A DNA stretch of 64,000 bases from Bacteroidaceae bacterium (GTDB lineage Bacteria; Bacteroidota; Bacteroidia; Bacteroidales; Bacteroidaceae), in the NCBI GenBank assembly GCA_017534535.1, contig JAFXVZ010000038.1, positions 34,366 to 98,365 on the forward strand. Direction: 5' to 3'. Shown here piece by piece: positions 33,987 to 43,383 of the stretch. How positions within the stretch are numbered: the first letter of the stretch is position 1; each line of letters opens with the position of its first letter. A program made the position numbers and the translations under genes. The notes beneath the pieces were generated by a model. It did not search any database, was not told the origin of the DNA, and saw only the letters and a program-made list of their open reading frames with translations.

Positions 33987-34022
33987 CACTATAATTATAA
34001 ATAATTATTTATAATTATAGTG
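33987..34022. repeat. 36-bp perfect AT-rich palindrome
   Basis: The 18 bases CACTATAATTATAAATAA are followed immediately by their exact reverse complement. In DNA this can extrude as a cruciform; in RNA it would be a hairpin. It is flanked by GGTCA motifs on the left and TGACC motifs on the right. Confidence 0.9.
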
Positions 34023-34161
34023 GCGGATTTTGACAACCAGGAAACGATTTTGACCAAATGACCAAATGACCAAAATGACCGCATGTTTTGTCCCCTGCGT
34101 AAAAAATCATTTTTTTGAAAAATAATTGTCCAAACATTCGAAACCCGCAATGGCGGTGTTG

Positions 34162-34299
34162 TATCTTTGCATCGTCTTTCAAATGAAGAAGTTTTTTGGC
34201 TCCGACCTGGCAGGCGGTTTTTTGGGGGAAAAAGGAGCTTCTTCTGAGGGAGGCGATAATGAGCTCTTTGACAATTGGCTATTGACGATTGATGATTGA
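34162..34299 (+). other. rRNA-leader-like segment with -7 motif, boxA-like site and 38-codon frame
   Basis: TATCTTTG (34162-34169) is a perfect -7 motif downstream of a very A/T-rich stretch. CTCTTTGACA at 34264-34273 resembles the boxA antitermination sequence found in rRNA operon leaders of this phylum (TTCTTTGACA). No rRNA gene follows; instead a heptamer array (34272-34306) begins there. Alternatively, ATG at 34183 opens a 38-codon frame (MKKFFGSDLAGGFLGEKGAS...) ending in a TGA inside the heptamers. Paired segments GCTCC/GGAGC and GAAGAA/TTCTTC would allow RNA structure. Which of these is real is undecided. Confidence 0.35.
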
Positions 34300-34353
34300 C
34301 TATTGACCATAATCCGGATGTGGTTCGGTAGTTGAATCTCAACCAGTAAAACA

Positions 34354-34384
34354 AATGCCCTCGCTAATTTTCAGCGAGGGCATT
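34354..34384 (-). terminator. Terminator of typA
   Basis: AATGCCCTCGCT pairs with AGCGAGGGCATT; on the minus strand it is followed by TTGTTTTAC. It lies 29 bp beyond the typA stop. Confidence 0.9.
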
Positions 34385-34412
34385 AACTATCAGGTTACAA
34401 GATTGTAGGATA

Positions 34413-36215
34413 TTACTCTTTATTGGCACGTTTACGTTCAATCTCGTCGAGGATGATCTTGCGCATACGCATCGACTTAGGTGTTACCTCCACGTATTCG
34501 TCTTCCTTGATGTATTCCAAGGCTTCCTCTAAAGAGAACTGAACGGGTGGGGTGAGGCGAACCTTGTCGTCGGAACCGGAGGCACGCATGTTGGTGAGCT
34601 TCTTAGACTTGGTGACGTTGATGACCAAATCACGCTCATGCACATGCTCACCCACCACCTGTCCGGCATACACCTCATCTTGTGGGAAGATGAAGAAACG
34701 GCCACGATCCTGCAGCTTGTCGAGGGCATAGGCAAAAGCGGTGCCTGACTCCATAGCCACCATAGAGCCGTTGATGCGACGCACGATGTCGCCCTTAAAA
34801 GGCTGGTATTCCTTGAAGCGGTGTGCCATGATGGCTTCACCGGCAGAGGCGGTCAACACATTGGTACGCAGGCCGATGATGCCACGTGACGGGATGCTGA
34901 ACTCCAGGTTCACACGGTCGGCACCACCATCCTCCATCTTCAGCAAGTCGCCTTTACGACGCGTCACCATATCAATGATCTTGCTGCTATAGTCGGTGGG
35001 CACGTTGATGGTGAGCTCTTCCACTGGCTCGCATTTCACACCGTCAATCTGCTTGTAGATTACCTGAGGCTGACCCACTTGCAGTTCATAGCCTTCACGA
35101 CGCATGGTCTCAATCAGCACGGAGAGGTGCAGCACACCACGCCCTGACACAATCCACTTGCCTTCCACCTCTGCCTTATCTACACGCAACGCCAGGTTCT
35201 TGTCGAGCTCACGCTCCAAGCGCTCCTGAATGTGTCGGGAAGTGACATATTTGCCCTCCTGTCCGTAGAAAGGAGAGTCGTTGATGGTGAACAGCATACT
35301 CATAGTTGGCTCGTCAATCGTGATAGGAGGCAATGCCTCTGGGTTCTCGAAATCACAGATGGTATCGCCAATCTCGAAGTTGTCGAGGCCCACAATGGCG
35401 CAGATGTCGCCAGAACCTACCTCAGCCACGCGACGGCGTCCCATACCCTCGAAGGTGTGGAGCTCCTTGATCTTCGTCTTGGTGAGTTCGCCATTGCGAT
35501 GTGCCAGGGTGACGTTCATTCCCTCTTGGATGACACCACGATGCACACGCCCCACGGCGATACGGCCTGTATAGGATGAATAATCCAGTGAGGTAATCAG
35601 CATCTGAGTGGTACCCTCCAACTGCTCAGGAGCAGGGATGTTGTCGATGATGCAATCCAGCAAAGGAGTGATATCTTCTGTGGGTTGTTTCCAGTCGGCG
35701 CTCATCCAACCGTTCTTGGCTGAGCCATAGATCACGGGATAATCCAACTGCTCCTCCGTGGCATCGAGGTTGAACATCAGGTCGAACACCATCTCGTTCA
35801 CCTCCTCAGGGCGACAGTTGGGTTTATCCACCTTGTTCACCACCACAATGGGCTTCAAGCCAATCTGCAGGGCTTTCTGCAATACAAAGCGCGTCTGAGG
35901 CATGGGACCCTCGAAGGCATCCACCAACAAGAGGCAACCGTCTGCCATATTCAACACACGCTCCACCTCGCCACCGAAATCGCTATGTCCCGGAGTGTCG
36001 ATGATGTTAATCTTTGTACCTTTATAATTAATAGACACGTTCTTGGAAAGAATCGTGATGCCACGCTCACGTTCCAGTTCGTTGTTATCAAGCATCAACT
36101 GACCTGTCTGTTGGTTGTCGCGGAAGAGGTTGCCTGCCAGCAACATCTTATCCACCAATGTGGTCTTACCATGGTCAACATGGGCAATAATGGCTATATT
36201 TCTTATGTTCTGCAT
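34413..36215 (-). CDS. typA: Ribosome-associated GTPase TypA/BipA
   Basis: A 600-residue translational GTPase. G1 [16 protein letters not shown]2 region [12 protein letters not shown]3 [13 protein letters not shown]4 [14 protein letters not shown]5 YGSAKNGW; then EF-G-like domains II, III and V and the BipA-specific C-terminal domain ([15 protein letters not shown]). It binds 70S ribosomes and affects ribosome assembly and stress growth. The start [12 protein letters not shown] is chosen; the longer in-frame start adds 20 atypical residues. CAAAATTA at 36239-36246 is a -7 motif on its strand (TAATTTTG). Divergent from rpsO. Confidence 0.97.
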   Translation of the reverse strand: MQNIRNIAIIAHVDHGKTTLVDKMLLAGNLFRDNQQTGQLMLDNNELERERGITILSKNVSINYKGTKINIIDTPGHSDFGGEVERVLNMADGCLLLVDAFEGPMPQTRFVLQKALQIGLKPIVVVNKVDKPNCRPEEVNEMVFDLMFNLDATEEQLDYPVIYGSAKNGWMSADWKQPTEDITPLLDCIIDNIPAPEQLEGTTQMLITSLDYSSYTGRIAVGRVHRGVIQEGMNVTLAHRNGELTKTKIKELHTFEGMGRRRVAEVGSGDICAIVGLDNFEIGDTICDFENPEALPPITIDEPTMSMLFTINDSPFYGQEGKYVTSRHIQERLERELDKNLALRVDKAEVEGKWIVSGRGVLHLSVLIETMRREGYELQVGQPQVIYKQIDGVKCEPVEELTINVPTDYSSKIIDMVTRRKGDLLKMEDGGADRVNLEFSIPSRGIIGLRTNVLTASAGEAIMAHRFKEYQPFKGDIVRRINGSMVAMESGTAFAYALDKLQDRGRFFIFPQDEVYAGQVVGEHVHERDLVINVTKSKKLTNMRASGSDDKVRLTPPVQFSLEEALEYIKEDEYVEVTPKSMRMRKIILDEIERKRANKE

Positions 36216-36238
36216 ACCTGTATTCTTAAAAGTGGGTG

Positions 36239-36298
36239 CAAAATTAGTAAAAATTTCCCAATTATCGCTTGTCAATTCAAATATATTGCGTACCTTTG
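36239..36298. promoter_or_regulatory. Divergent promoters of typA and rpsO
   Basis: Minus strand TAATTTTG (36246-36239) serves typA; plus strand TACCTTTG (36291-36298) serves rpsO. Both match TAnnTTTG. Confidence 0.65.
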
Positions 36299-36340
36299 CC
36301 CCGCATTTAACGATTTACTATCATTTTTTAATTAAACATT

Positions 36341-36610
36341 ATGTATTTAGACGCTGCTAAAAAGAAGGAAATCTTCGAGAAGTACGGAAAGTCCAACACT
36401 GATACTGGCTCACCTGAGGCCCAGATAGCATTGTTCTCATACCGTATCTCTCACTTGACCGAGCACTTGAAGGTCAACAAGAAGGATTATACTACTGAAA
36501 GGTCTTTGACGATGTTGGTAGGTAAGCGTCGCCGCCTGCTGAAGTATCTGCAGGAGCGTGATATCGACCGCTATCGTGCCATTGTCAAGGCTTTGGGTTT
36601 GCGCAAGTAA
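36341..36610 (+). CDS. rpsO: 30S ribosomal protein S15
   Basis: An 89-residue protein of the small ribosomal subunit binding 16S rRNA. The family motifs [30 protein letters not shown] and [36 protein letters not shown] are intact. Usual length. A terminator follows 21 bp after the stop. The pnp gene, often adjacent to rpsO in other phyla, is 5 kb away here and on the other strand. Confidence 0.98.
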   Translation: MYLDAAKKKEIFEKYGKSNTDTGSPEAQIALFSYRISHLTEHLKVNKKDYTTERSLTMLVGKRRRLLKYLQERDIDRYRAIVKALGLRK

Positions 36611-36631
36611 TTGCTTGCAGCACGGTTTTGA

Positions 36632-36664
36632 AAGGGAAGTCTTCTTCAAGGCTTCCCTTTTTTA
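36632..36664 (+). terminator. Terminator of rpsO
   Basis: AAGGGAAG pairs with CTTCCCTT with further inner pairs, followed by TTTTTA. Confidence 0.9.
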
Positions 36665-36722
36665 TATACTCCCCATTAACATATTTTACCTTTTTTATTG
36701 TAGTAGATAAGAGAGTTTGTTG

Positions 36723-36730
36723 TATATTTG
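36723..36730 (+). promoter_or_regulatory. -7 motif of the acyl-CoA ligase gene
   Basis: TATATTTG matches TAnnTTTG; the chosen start codon is 93 bases downstream. Confidence 0.55.
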
Positions 36731-36823
36731 CAGCATTGAGTTCCGATTGTGAACCAATTGTTGCACAATTAATTGCGTTTTGTGCAATGGGCAAAAAGAC
36801 ATCATGTAAAAAGAATTGACATT

Positions 36824-38473
36824 ATGTGGCAACTATCAGAGAAAACCATCGGCCAATGGCTGGAATACTGGGCAGAGAAAACCCCAAATAAGGAATACAT
36901 CGTTTACTCCGACCGCGATATGCGTTGGACCTTCAAGCAATTCAACGACCGTGTTGACCGACTGGCAATGGGCTTGCTCGCCATCGGCGTGAAGAAAGGC
37001 ACTCATGTGGGTATCTGGGCAAGCAATATACCCGACTGGAACACGATGTTCTTTGCCTGCTCCAAGATTGGCGCCATCTCTATCATGGTGAACACCAACT
37101 TTAAGCAATTCGAAATAGAGGATATGGTGCGCAAGAGCGACATGGAGGTGCTTTGCATCATTGAGCATGAGAAGGACAATAACTTCATGGACATGACCTA
37201 TGAGATGCTGCCTGAACTGAAGACGCAGGAGAAGGGACAACTCCAAAGTGAGCGTTTCCCCACTATGAAGACGGTGATATACATGGGTACCGAACAGCAT
37301 CGAGGTATGTTTACCATCAACGAGCTGATGACGATGGGGCTGACTGTGGGTAGGGGTACCTATCAAAAGGCGAAGAATGCCTGCAGTTGCTATGATGCCA
37401 TTAACATACAATATACCAGTGGAACGACAGGTTTCCCCAAAGGGGCTACGCTTTCTCATTATGGCATCTGCAACAATGGGCATCTGACAGGTGTACATCT
37501 GGACTTTACGCCTGATACCCGCCTTTGCATCTGTGTGCCTTTGTTCCACTGCTTCGGCTTGGTGCTGGGTGTGCTGAACTGTTTGACGCACGGTTGTACG
37601 ATGGTGATAGTTAAAAGGTTTGACCCACTGATGGTATTGGCAAGCATTCACAAGGAACGTTGCACCTCACTCTATGGTGTGCCTACCATGTATATTAATA
37701 TCCTGAACCACCCTATGTTCGATTTGTTCGATTTGAGCAGTTTGCATGCAGGCATTATGGCTGGCTCACTCTGTCCTGTGCCACTGATGAGGGAGGTGGA
37801 GAAGAAGATGCACATGATTGTGACGAGTGAATATGGATTGACAGAGGCTTCGCCAGGCATGACGCAGACGCGTTGGGACGATCCGTTTGAGGTGCGTTGC
37901 ACCACTGTGGGACGCGAGTTCGAACATACTGAAGTGAAGGTGCTTGATGAGGATGGCAACGAATGTCCTGTAGGTGTTGAGGGCGAGTTGTGCAACCGAG
38001 GCTATAGTAATATGCTGGGTTATTACAAAGACCCAGAGGCTACTGCCCAGCTGATTGACAAGAACAATTGGCTCCATAGCGGCGACATTGGTTTCAAGGA
38101 CGAACAAGGTAACTTCCATGTGACAGGTCGCATCAAGGATATGATTATCCGAGGTGGTGAGAATATCTACCCGAGCGAGATTGAGGCTTATCTGCAGCGA
38201 ATGCCTGAAATCAAGATGGTGCAGGTGGTGGGTGTGCCTTCCAAGAAATATGGAGAAAGCGTGGGGGCTTTCATCATCCTGAATCCCGACTGCCAGTTGA
38301 CGGAGTTGGATATCAGGGAGTTCTGCACTGGCAAGATTGCCCGATACAAGATACCTAAGTATATCTTCTTTGTGGATGAATACCCACTTACCGGCAGCGG
38401 AAAGGTACAAAAATATAAGCTCCGTGAACTGAGTTTGGAGTTGTGCAAGAAGCAGGGAATAGAGGTGATATAA
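36824..38473 (+). CDS. AMP-dependent acyl-CoA synthetase
   Basis: A 549-residue adenylate-forming ligase that activates a carboxylic acid with ATP to an acyl-AMP and then acyl-CoA. Core motifs: IQYTSGTTGFPKGATLSH (P-loop), SEYGLTEASPGMT, WLHSGDIGFKDEQGNFHVTGRIKDMIIRGGENIYPSEIE (hinge) and GKIARYKIPKYIFFVDEYPLTGSGKVQKYKLRE with the catalytic Lys near the end. Closest in layout to medium/long-chain fatty acid ligases of the FadD/FadK type; substrate is not certain. The start MWQLSEKTIGQWLEYW is chosen as the family N-terminus; an in-frame ATG at 36773 would add 17 residues. Confidence 0.93.
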   Translation: MWQLSEKTIGQWLEYWAEKTPNKEYIVYSDRDMRWTFKQFNDRVDRLAMGLLAIGVKKGTHVGIWASNIPDWNTMFFACSKIGAISIMVNTNFKQFEIEDMVRKSDMEVLCIIEHEKDNNFMDMTYEMLPELKTQEKGQLQSERFPTMKTVIYMGTEQHRGMFTINELMTMGLTVGRGTYQKAKNACSCYDAINIQYTSGTTGFPKGATLSHYGICNNGHLTGVHLDFTPDTRLCICVPLFHCFGLVLGVLNCLTHGCTMVIVKRFDPLMVLASIHKERCTSLYGVPTMYINILNHPMFDLFDLSSLHAGIMAGSLCPVPLMREVEKKMHMIVTSEYGLTEASPGMTQTRWDDPFEVRCTTVGREFEHTEVKVLDEDGNECPVGVEGELCNRGYSNMLGYYKDPEATAQLIDKNNWLHSGDIGFKDEQGNFHVTGRIKDMIIRGGENIYPSEIEAYLQRMPEIKMVQVVGVPSKKYGESVGAFIILNPDCQLTELDIREFCTGKIARYKIPKYIFFVDEYPLTGSGKVQKYKLRELSLELCKKQGIEVI

Positions 38474-38479
38474 TAAAGA

Positions 38480-38499
38480 AGGGAGCCGTAAAGCTCCCT
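38480..38499. terminator. Bidirectional terminator between acyl-CoA ligase and sufE-like gene
   Basis: AGGGAGC and GCTCCCT pair around a six-base loop between two convergent genes, with TCTCTTTT on the plus side. Confidence 0.8.
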
Positions 38500-38504
38500 C
38501 TCTT

Positions 38505-38945
38505 TTATCCTTGCTTCGCCTTGAATGCCAAGGCATACATGCGCATTTGCTTCATCATCGCCAAAAGGCCGTTGCTGCGGGTGGGTGAGAGATGCTCACG
38601 CAAGCCAATCTGCTCAATAAAGTAGAGGTCGGCATTCAGGATATCATCAGGCGTCTGGTTATCCAATACACGAATCAGCAGGGTAATGATGCCTTTCACA
38701 ATCAAGGCATCGCTCTCTGCTTGGAAATGTATCTTGCCCTCATCGGTGAGGTCGGCTTGTAGCCACACCCGACTTTGGCAACCCTCAATCAAGTTGCTCT
38801 CGTTCTTGTATTGCTCATCCAATGGCTCCTGCTCGTTGCCCAGGTCAATCAGCAGTTGGTACTTGTCCATCCAGTCGTCATAGTCGCTGAACTCAGCGAT
38901 AATCTCGTCTTGTATCTCGTTGATAGTCATAGCTTCATTCTCCAT
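38505..38945 (-). CDS. SufE-family cysteine desulfurase activator
   Basis: A 146-residue protein of the SufE/CsdE family, which accepts persulfide sulfur from a SufS-type desulfurase for Fe-S cluster assembly. The acceptor Cys is in NLIEGCQSRVWLQADL (about residue 55), and the IVKGIITLLIRVLDNQTPDDIL and LSPTRSNGLLAMMKQM segments are typical. The first five residues (MENEA) are encoded within the TTCATTN heptamer array; a second in-frame ATG (MTINEIQDEII) just inside may be the true start. No suf genes adjoin it. Confidence 0.92.
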   Translation of the reverse strand: MENEAMTINEIQDEIIAEFSDYDDWMDKYQLLIDLGNEQEPLDEQYKNESNLIEGCQSRVWLQADLTDEGKIHFQAESDALIVKGIITLLIRVLDNQTPDDILNADLYFIEQIGLREHLSPTRSNGLLAMMKQMRMYALAFKAKQG

Positions 38946-38982
38946 TCTTCATTGTTCATTGTTCATTGTTCATTTTTCATTA
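38934..38982. repeat. Array of seven TTCATTN heptamers spanning a gene junction
   Basis: TTCATTC, TCCATTC, TTCATTG x3, TTCATTT, TTCATTA. The array covers the start codon of the sufE-like gene (38943-38945) and the TGA stop of the glutaminyl cyclase-like gene (38970-38972), so both gene ends are built of repeat units. Confidence 0.9.
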
Positions 38983-39968
38983 TAAATGACCTGTAGTAAA
39001 GTTTGTCCCACCGCTTTGAGCGTAGGCACCGTAATCACATCCATATTGTCCTTCACAGTATGCCAATGCTCGAAGAAAGTGTAATTCTCGCTGGTAGGGA
39101 TGATGTCGATGGTAGGGATACGCGCTATCTGGTTGATGAACAGATGGTCGTCGGTTGCCCCACCTCCAACTTTCGCTACAAAATAATTATCGTAGCCAAG
39201 AGACTTGGCAGCCTTCCACACCTTGCGGTTCACATCGCGCGCAAACCTCTCAGAATAAAACTCATAGAGGAACCGCGCATTGGTACCACCCACCATATCG
39301 AGCAGGATGCCATAACGGGCATTATAACCAGCTACATGAGGTGTGCGAGCCCAGTATTGCGAACCCAGGCACCAAGAGTTCTCGTCGCTCAAGCCTGAAT
39401 CGCGATGGTTGCCCACATCCTCAGCATCCAAGAAAATGATGTCAATGCCGATGGTGGGTTGCTGCTGTTGCAGTTGGCGAGCCACCTCCAAAAGTACACC
39501 TACACCACTGGCGCCATCATTGGCACCCAAGATGGGGGTGTAGTGCTTCGAGGCATCAGGGTCGTTATCTGCCCAAGGGCGACTATCCCAATGTGAGAAC
39601 AATGCCACGCGTTTCTTCGCCTCTGGGTTGTAGGCACCTATGATGTTGCGGGCCTTGAACATCTTGCCATCATACGAGGGCAGGTCGGCATGCTGGTTGT
39701 AAACCTTGGCACCAAATTGTTCTAACTTCTGGGCGAGGTAGTCACCACAGGCATCGTGGGCAGAGGTGTTCATCACACGAGGACCGATATCCACCTGTGC
39801 CTTTACAAAGTAGAACGCACTGTCGGCATTGAACTCAGGCACGTTGACGATGGTTTTCGTCTCGGCATCCTCACCTTCGCTTCCCTTGCTTTGTCCTCCG
39901 CAAGCCACAAAGCTCACCAAAGCCAAAATCATGATCAAATTAACCATTTTCCTATTTCTTATTTCCAT
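38970..39968 (-). CDS. M28-type lipoprotein, probable glutaminyl-peptide cyclotransferase
   Basis: A 332-residue lipoprotein: signal MEIRNRKMVNLIMILALVSFVAC with lipobox Cys, then an M28 zinc hydrolase fold. The metal/active-site segments SHWDSRPWADND, GANDGASGVGVLLE, IFLDAEDVGN and YTFFEHWHTVKDN agree with the bacterial type II glutaminyl cyclases described in Porphyromonas, Tannerella and Prevotella, which form pyroglutamate at the N-termini of periplasmic proteins; an aminopeptidase role is the alternative. The start at 39968 is preferred; a TTG start at 40010 would add residues coded only by repeats. With the start at 39968, MEIRNRK is encoded within the heptamer-periodic array. Confidence 0.82.
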   Translation of the reverse strand: MEIRNRKMVNLIMILALVSFVACGGQSKGSEGEDAETKTIVNVPEFNADSAFYFVKAQVDIGPRVMNTSAHDACGDYLAQKLEQFGAKVYNQHADLPSYDGKMFKARNIIGAYNPEAKKRVALFSHWDSRPWADNDPDASKHYTPILGANDGASGVGVLLEVARQLQQQQPTIGIDIIFLDAEDVGNHRDSGLSDENSWCLGSQYWARTPHVAGYNARYGILLDMVGGTNARFLYEFYSERFARDVNRKVWKAAKSLGYDNYFVAKVGGGATDDHLFINQIARIPTIDIIPTSENYTFFEHWHTVKDNMDVITVPTLKAVGQTLLQVIYNEK

Positions 39969-40052
39969 ATTCCAAACTCCAAGTTCCAAATTCCAATCGT
40001 CAATCGTCAATTGTCAATTGTCAATCGTCAATTGTCAATCGTCAAATTTCAA
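39948..40052. repeat. Fifteen-unit period-7 array joining two genes
   Basis: Fifteen consecutive 7-mers in one phase, shifting from TTTCCTA-like through ATTCCAA/ACTCCAA/GTTCCAA to TCGTCAA/TTGTCAA and ATTTCAA. It covers the 5' end of the glutaminyl cyclase-like gene (start CAT at 39966-39968) and the stop codon of the LD-carboxypeptidase gene (40035-40037). The gradual change of unit sequence with kept phase suggests growth by tandem duplication with drift. Confidence 0.88.
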
Positions 40053-40955
40053 ACTCACTTCTTTCTTACTTACTTTCAGTTCCACCTTAGCTCCCTCGAT
40101 GATGGGCAGGTTCATGGGCACGTGGCCAACAGGGAAACCGAAACAAATGGGGTAGTGGTATTCTTTCAGCATATCTGCTAAAGCCGGGTATAACTCCTTG
40201 CCCAACTGCTTATGTTCCTCAAATTCCGTGAACTGACAGATAATCAAGCCCGACAACTTATCGAGAAAACCGCTCAGCTTCAGGTTGTAGAACATACGTT
40301 CGATGGCATGAGGTTTCTCCCCTACATCTTCTACAAAGAGGATGGTGCCCGCTGGATTGATGTCGTAAGGTGTACCCAAAAGTCCGTGCCACACCGCCAT
40401 ATTGCCACCTCGGATAATACCCTCGGCCTTGCCTGTATGGTTCAAGGGGTTACCCTTGCATTGATAATGCTGTTGAGCGTTGATGCCAAACAGGATGTCG
40501 TGGATGGCTTGGTTGCAATAATCATCGGCTCCCTCTTCTATGAGATGTTTCAGCATAGGGGCATGCAGGGAGGCGAAGCCTTCACTTTGGATGCGACAAT
40601 GCAGAGCCGTGATGTCGCTAAAGCCAATCAGCCATTTGGGACTTTGGCGAAACTTGGTAAAGTCCAGCTGAGCCAACAGGTTGTTGGCGCCATAGCCGCC
40701 ACGGCTACAGAAGATAGCTTTGCAATCGGGGTCGTCCATTGCTCGTTGCAGGTCGCCTAAGCGTTGCTTAACGGTACCGGCAAAGTTGCCGTACTTGCCA
40801 CGAACGAAGCGTCCTTTGCTCACGTTGAGTCCCCAACTCTTCAGGCATTTAATGCCTCCAGCGAGGATGTCGGGCTCGATGATGCTGGAGGGCGATATCA
40901 CCGTCACCTTGTCGCCTTTTTGCAGGAAAGCCGGATATTGGAACGTTGTCTTCAT
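40035..40955 (-). CDS. LD-carboxypeptidase, S66 family
   Basis: A 306-residue peptidase that trims the terminal D-Ala from tetrapeptide stems in murein recycling (or, in relatives, acts on microcin-type compounds). The catalytic Ser is in LIGFSDITALHC, the Glu in TILFVEDVGEKPHAIERML and the His in CFGFPVGHVPMNLP; RGGYGANNLLAQLD is also conserved. No signal peptide is seen, so it acts in the cytoplasm. Promoter motif TAACTTTG on the minus strand at 40987-40980. The last codons and the TGA stop are formed by heptamer repeat units. Confidence 0.93.
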   Translation of the reverse strand: MKTTFQYPAFLQKGDKVTVISPSSIIEPDILAGGIKCLKSWGLNVSKGRFVRGKYGNFAGTVKQRLGDLQRAMDDPDCKAIFCSRGGYGANNLLAQLDFTKFRQSPKWLIGFSDITALHCRIQSEGFASLHAPMLKHLIEEGADDYCNQAIHDILFGINAQQHYQCKGNPLNHTGKAEGIIRGGNMAVWHGLLGTPYDINPAGTILFVEDVGEKPHAIERMFYNLKLSGFLDKLSGLIICQFTEFEEHKQLGKELYPALADMLKEYHYPICFGFPVGHVPMNLPIIEGAKVELKVSKKEVSLKFDD

Positions 40956-41080
40956 ACCTTATTTATATATTTATGGCTGCAAAGTTACAATTCTTACCGC
41001 AATTATCACGTTTTTTGGGGATAAAAAATGCTCCCGACCGAAGCCAGGAGCAAATTCAGTATATCGAGAGAGGGCTTGTG

Positions 41081-43342
41081 TTACTCTTCTCTACGTGGAT
41101 TGAACGCAGGACGTGGGCGACGCTCACCACGCTCACCATTATTACGATGCTCACCACGCTCTGGGCGGTCACTACGCTCAGGACGTTCAGGGCGAGGGCG
41201 ACGCTCAGGACGCTCCTGATAACCCTCTGGCTTAGGCAGCAATACCTTGTGAGACAGTTTGAACTTGCCTGTCTTTGGGTCAATCTCCAGCAACTTCACC
41301 TGGATGTCGTCACCTTCCTTAATGCCAGCTTCCTCAACGGTCTCTAAGCGTTTCCAGTCAATCTCTGAGATGTGTAGCAAGCCATCCTTACCAGGCAGGA
41401 ACTCTACGAATGCACCATAAGGCATGATAGAGCGAACCTTACCGGTGTAAACCTCGCCTACCTCAGGTACAGCCACGATTGCCTTGATCATTGAAACGGC
41501 AGCATCAATCTTCTCCTTGTTGTTGGCAGCAATCTCAACGCGACCACCTTCCTCAACCTCATCGATAGAGATGGTAGCACCCGTTTCTTCCTGCATACCC
41601 TGGATAATCTTTCCGCCCGGGCCAATCACAGCGCCAATGAACTCCTTAGGAATCATCATGGTCACGATGCGAGGAGCATGAGGCTTCAGGTCTTCACGAG
41701 GCTCAGCGATGCATTCGGTAATCTTGCCGAGGATGAACTCACGACCCTGCTTTGCCTGCAGCAAAGCCTTCTCCAGAATCTCGTAGCTCAGGCCATCCAC
41801 CTTGATATCCATCTGGGTGGCGGTGATACCGTCACGGGTACCAGTTACCTTGAAGTCCATATCACCCAAGTGATCCTCATCACCCAAGATATCTGACAGT
41901 ACTACGTACTTGTCGCTCTCAGAATCCTTAATCAGACCCATTGCGATGCCAGATACAGGCTTCTTGATTTTCACACCTGCATCCATCAGTGCCAATGTAC
42001 CAGCACATACGGTAGCCATTGAAGAAGAACCATTAGATTCTAAGATATCAGAAACCACGCGCACCACGTAAGGATAATCAGCAGGAATCTGACCCTTCAA
42101 AGCACGCCAAGCCAGATGACCGTGACCAATCTCACGACGACCTACGCCACGCTGTGCCTTAGCCTCACCTGTTGAGAATGGAGGGAAGTTATAGTGCAGC
42201 AGGAAACGCATCTTACTCTGGTCGAGCACATCGTCAACAATCTTCTCATCCTGCTTGGTACCCAAAGTACAAGTACTCAGTGACTGAGTTTCGCCACGAG
42301 TGAAGATAGCTGATCCGTGAGGACCTGGCAGTGGGCTTACCTCGCACCAGATAGGACGAATCTCGGTAGGAACGCGACCGTCCAGGCGAGTACCCTCGTC
42401 GAGTACGCAACGACGCATAGCGTCACGAGTCACATCGGCGAAGTAACGGTCAATCATGGCAGCCTTCTCTTCCAGCTCTTCCTCAGTGAACTGAGCCTTG
42501 AACTCGTCGCAGATAGTGGTAGCGTTATCTTCACGCTTGTGCTTGTCGGCGCAACCTTCCTTAGCCAGGTCATATAGACGCTGGTAGCTGAAGTCGCGGA
42601 CAGCCTTGCGCAGGTCTTCGTCGTTCTCCTCGTGGTTATACTCACGCTTCACGGTAGAACCTACTTCCTCTGCCAGCTCCATCTGAGCCTTGCACATCAC
42701 CTTGATAGCATCGTGACCAGCTTTCAGGGCACCCAGCAGATCCTGCTCTGATACCTCGTTCATCTCACCTTCCACCATCATGATGTTGTCGTAGGTAGCA
42801 CCTACCATGATATCCATGTCAGCTTTTGCAAGCTGTTCGAAAGTCGGGTCAATTACATACTGGCCATCTACACGAGCCACACGAACCTCGCTGATAGGGC
42901 CGTTGAAAGGAATGTCTGATACAGCCAGAGCAGCAGAAGCAGCCAAACCTGCCAATGCGTCAGGCATATCAACGCCGTCTGCAGAGAAAAGGATGATGTT
43001 CACATAAACCTCAGCATGGAAGTTGTCTGGGAACAATGGACGCAGAGCGCGATCCACCAAGCGGCAAGTCAGAATCTCATAATCTGAAGCCTTGCCCTCA
43101 CGCTTGGTGAAGCCACCAGGGAAGCGGCCGAACGAAGCGTATTTTTCTCTGTACTCTACCTGTAAAGGCATGAAATCTGTTCCGGGAACTGCATCTTTTG
43201 CCGCACAAACAGTAGCCAAGAGCATGGTATTGCCCATACGCAGCATAACAGATCCGTCTGCCTGTTTTGCGAGCTTTCCCGTTTCGAGTGTGATGGTTCT
43301 TCCATCAGGTAACTCGATCGTCTTAACAATTGGATTAATCAT
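41081..43342 (-). CDS. pnp: Polyribonucleotide nucleotidyltransferase (PNPase) with Arg/Glu-rich tail
   Basis: A 753-residue phosphorolytic 3'-5' exoribonuclease. Two RNase PH domains ([31 protein letters not shown]; then [23 protein letters not shown]), KH domain ([23 protein letters not shown]) and S1 domain ([34 protein letters not shown]) are complete. After the S1 domain comes a low-complexity tail of about 45 residues rich in Arg, Glu, Pro and Gly ([20 protein letters not shown]). The start [14 protein letters not shown] is chosen over the in-frame ATG at 43408. TAACTTTG on the minus strand (43391-43384) is the -7 motif. Confidence 0.97.
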   Translation of the reverse strand: MINPIVKTIELPDGRTITLETGKLAKQADGSVMLRMGNTMLLATVCAAKDAVPGTDFMPLQVEYREKYASFGRFPGGFTKREGKASDYEILTCRLVDRALRPLFPDNFHAEVYVNIILFSADGVDMPDALAGLAASAALAVSDIPFNGPISEVRVARVDGQYVIDPTFEQLAKADMDIMVGATYDNIMMVEGEMNEVSEQDLLGALKAGHDAIKVMCKAQMELAEEVGSTVKREYNHEENDEDLRKAVRDFSYQRLYDLAKEGCADKHKREDNATTICDEFKAQFTEEELEEKAAMIDRYFADVTRDAMRRCVLDEGTRLDGRVPTEIRPIWCEVSPLPGPHGSAIFTRGETQSLSTCTLGTKQDEKIVDDVLDQSKMRFLLHYNFPPFSTGEAKAQRGVGRREIGHGHLAWRALKGQIPADYPYVVRVVSDILESNGSSSMATVCAGTLALMDAGVKIKKPVSGIAMGLIKDSESDKYVVLSDILGDEDHLGDMDFKVTGTRDGITATQMDIKVDGLSYEILEKALLQAKQGREFILGKITECIAEPREDLKPHAPRIVTMMIPKEFIGAVIGPGGKIIQGMQEETGATISIDEVEEGGRVEIAANNKEKIDAAVSMIKAIVAVPEVGEVYTGKVRSIMPYGAFVEFLPGKDGLLHISEIDWKRLETVEEAGIKEGDDIQVKLLEIDPKTGKFKLSHKVLLPKPEGYQERPERRPRPERPERSDRPERGEHRNNGERGERRPRPAFNPRREE

Positions 43343-43383
43343 AAAAATTTCAAAAAACTGTGTATATCTTAATAAAAATCGCG

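Noticed and set aside
36836-38536. Two long minus-strand frames of 271 and 256 codons
   Set aside because: They are antisense to the acyl-CoA synthetase, which has all family motifs; no promoter or domain supports them.
39969-40010. TTG start for the glutaminyl cyclase-like gene
   Set aside because: The extra residues are encoded only by heptamer repeats and come before a complete lipoprotein signal.
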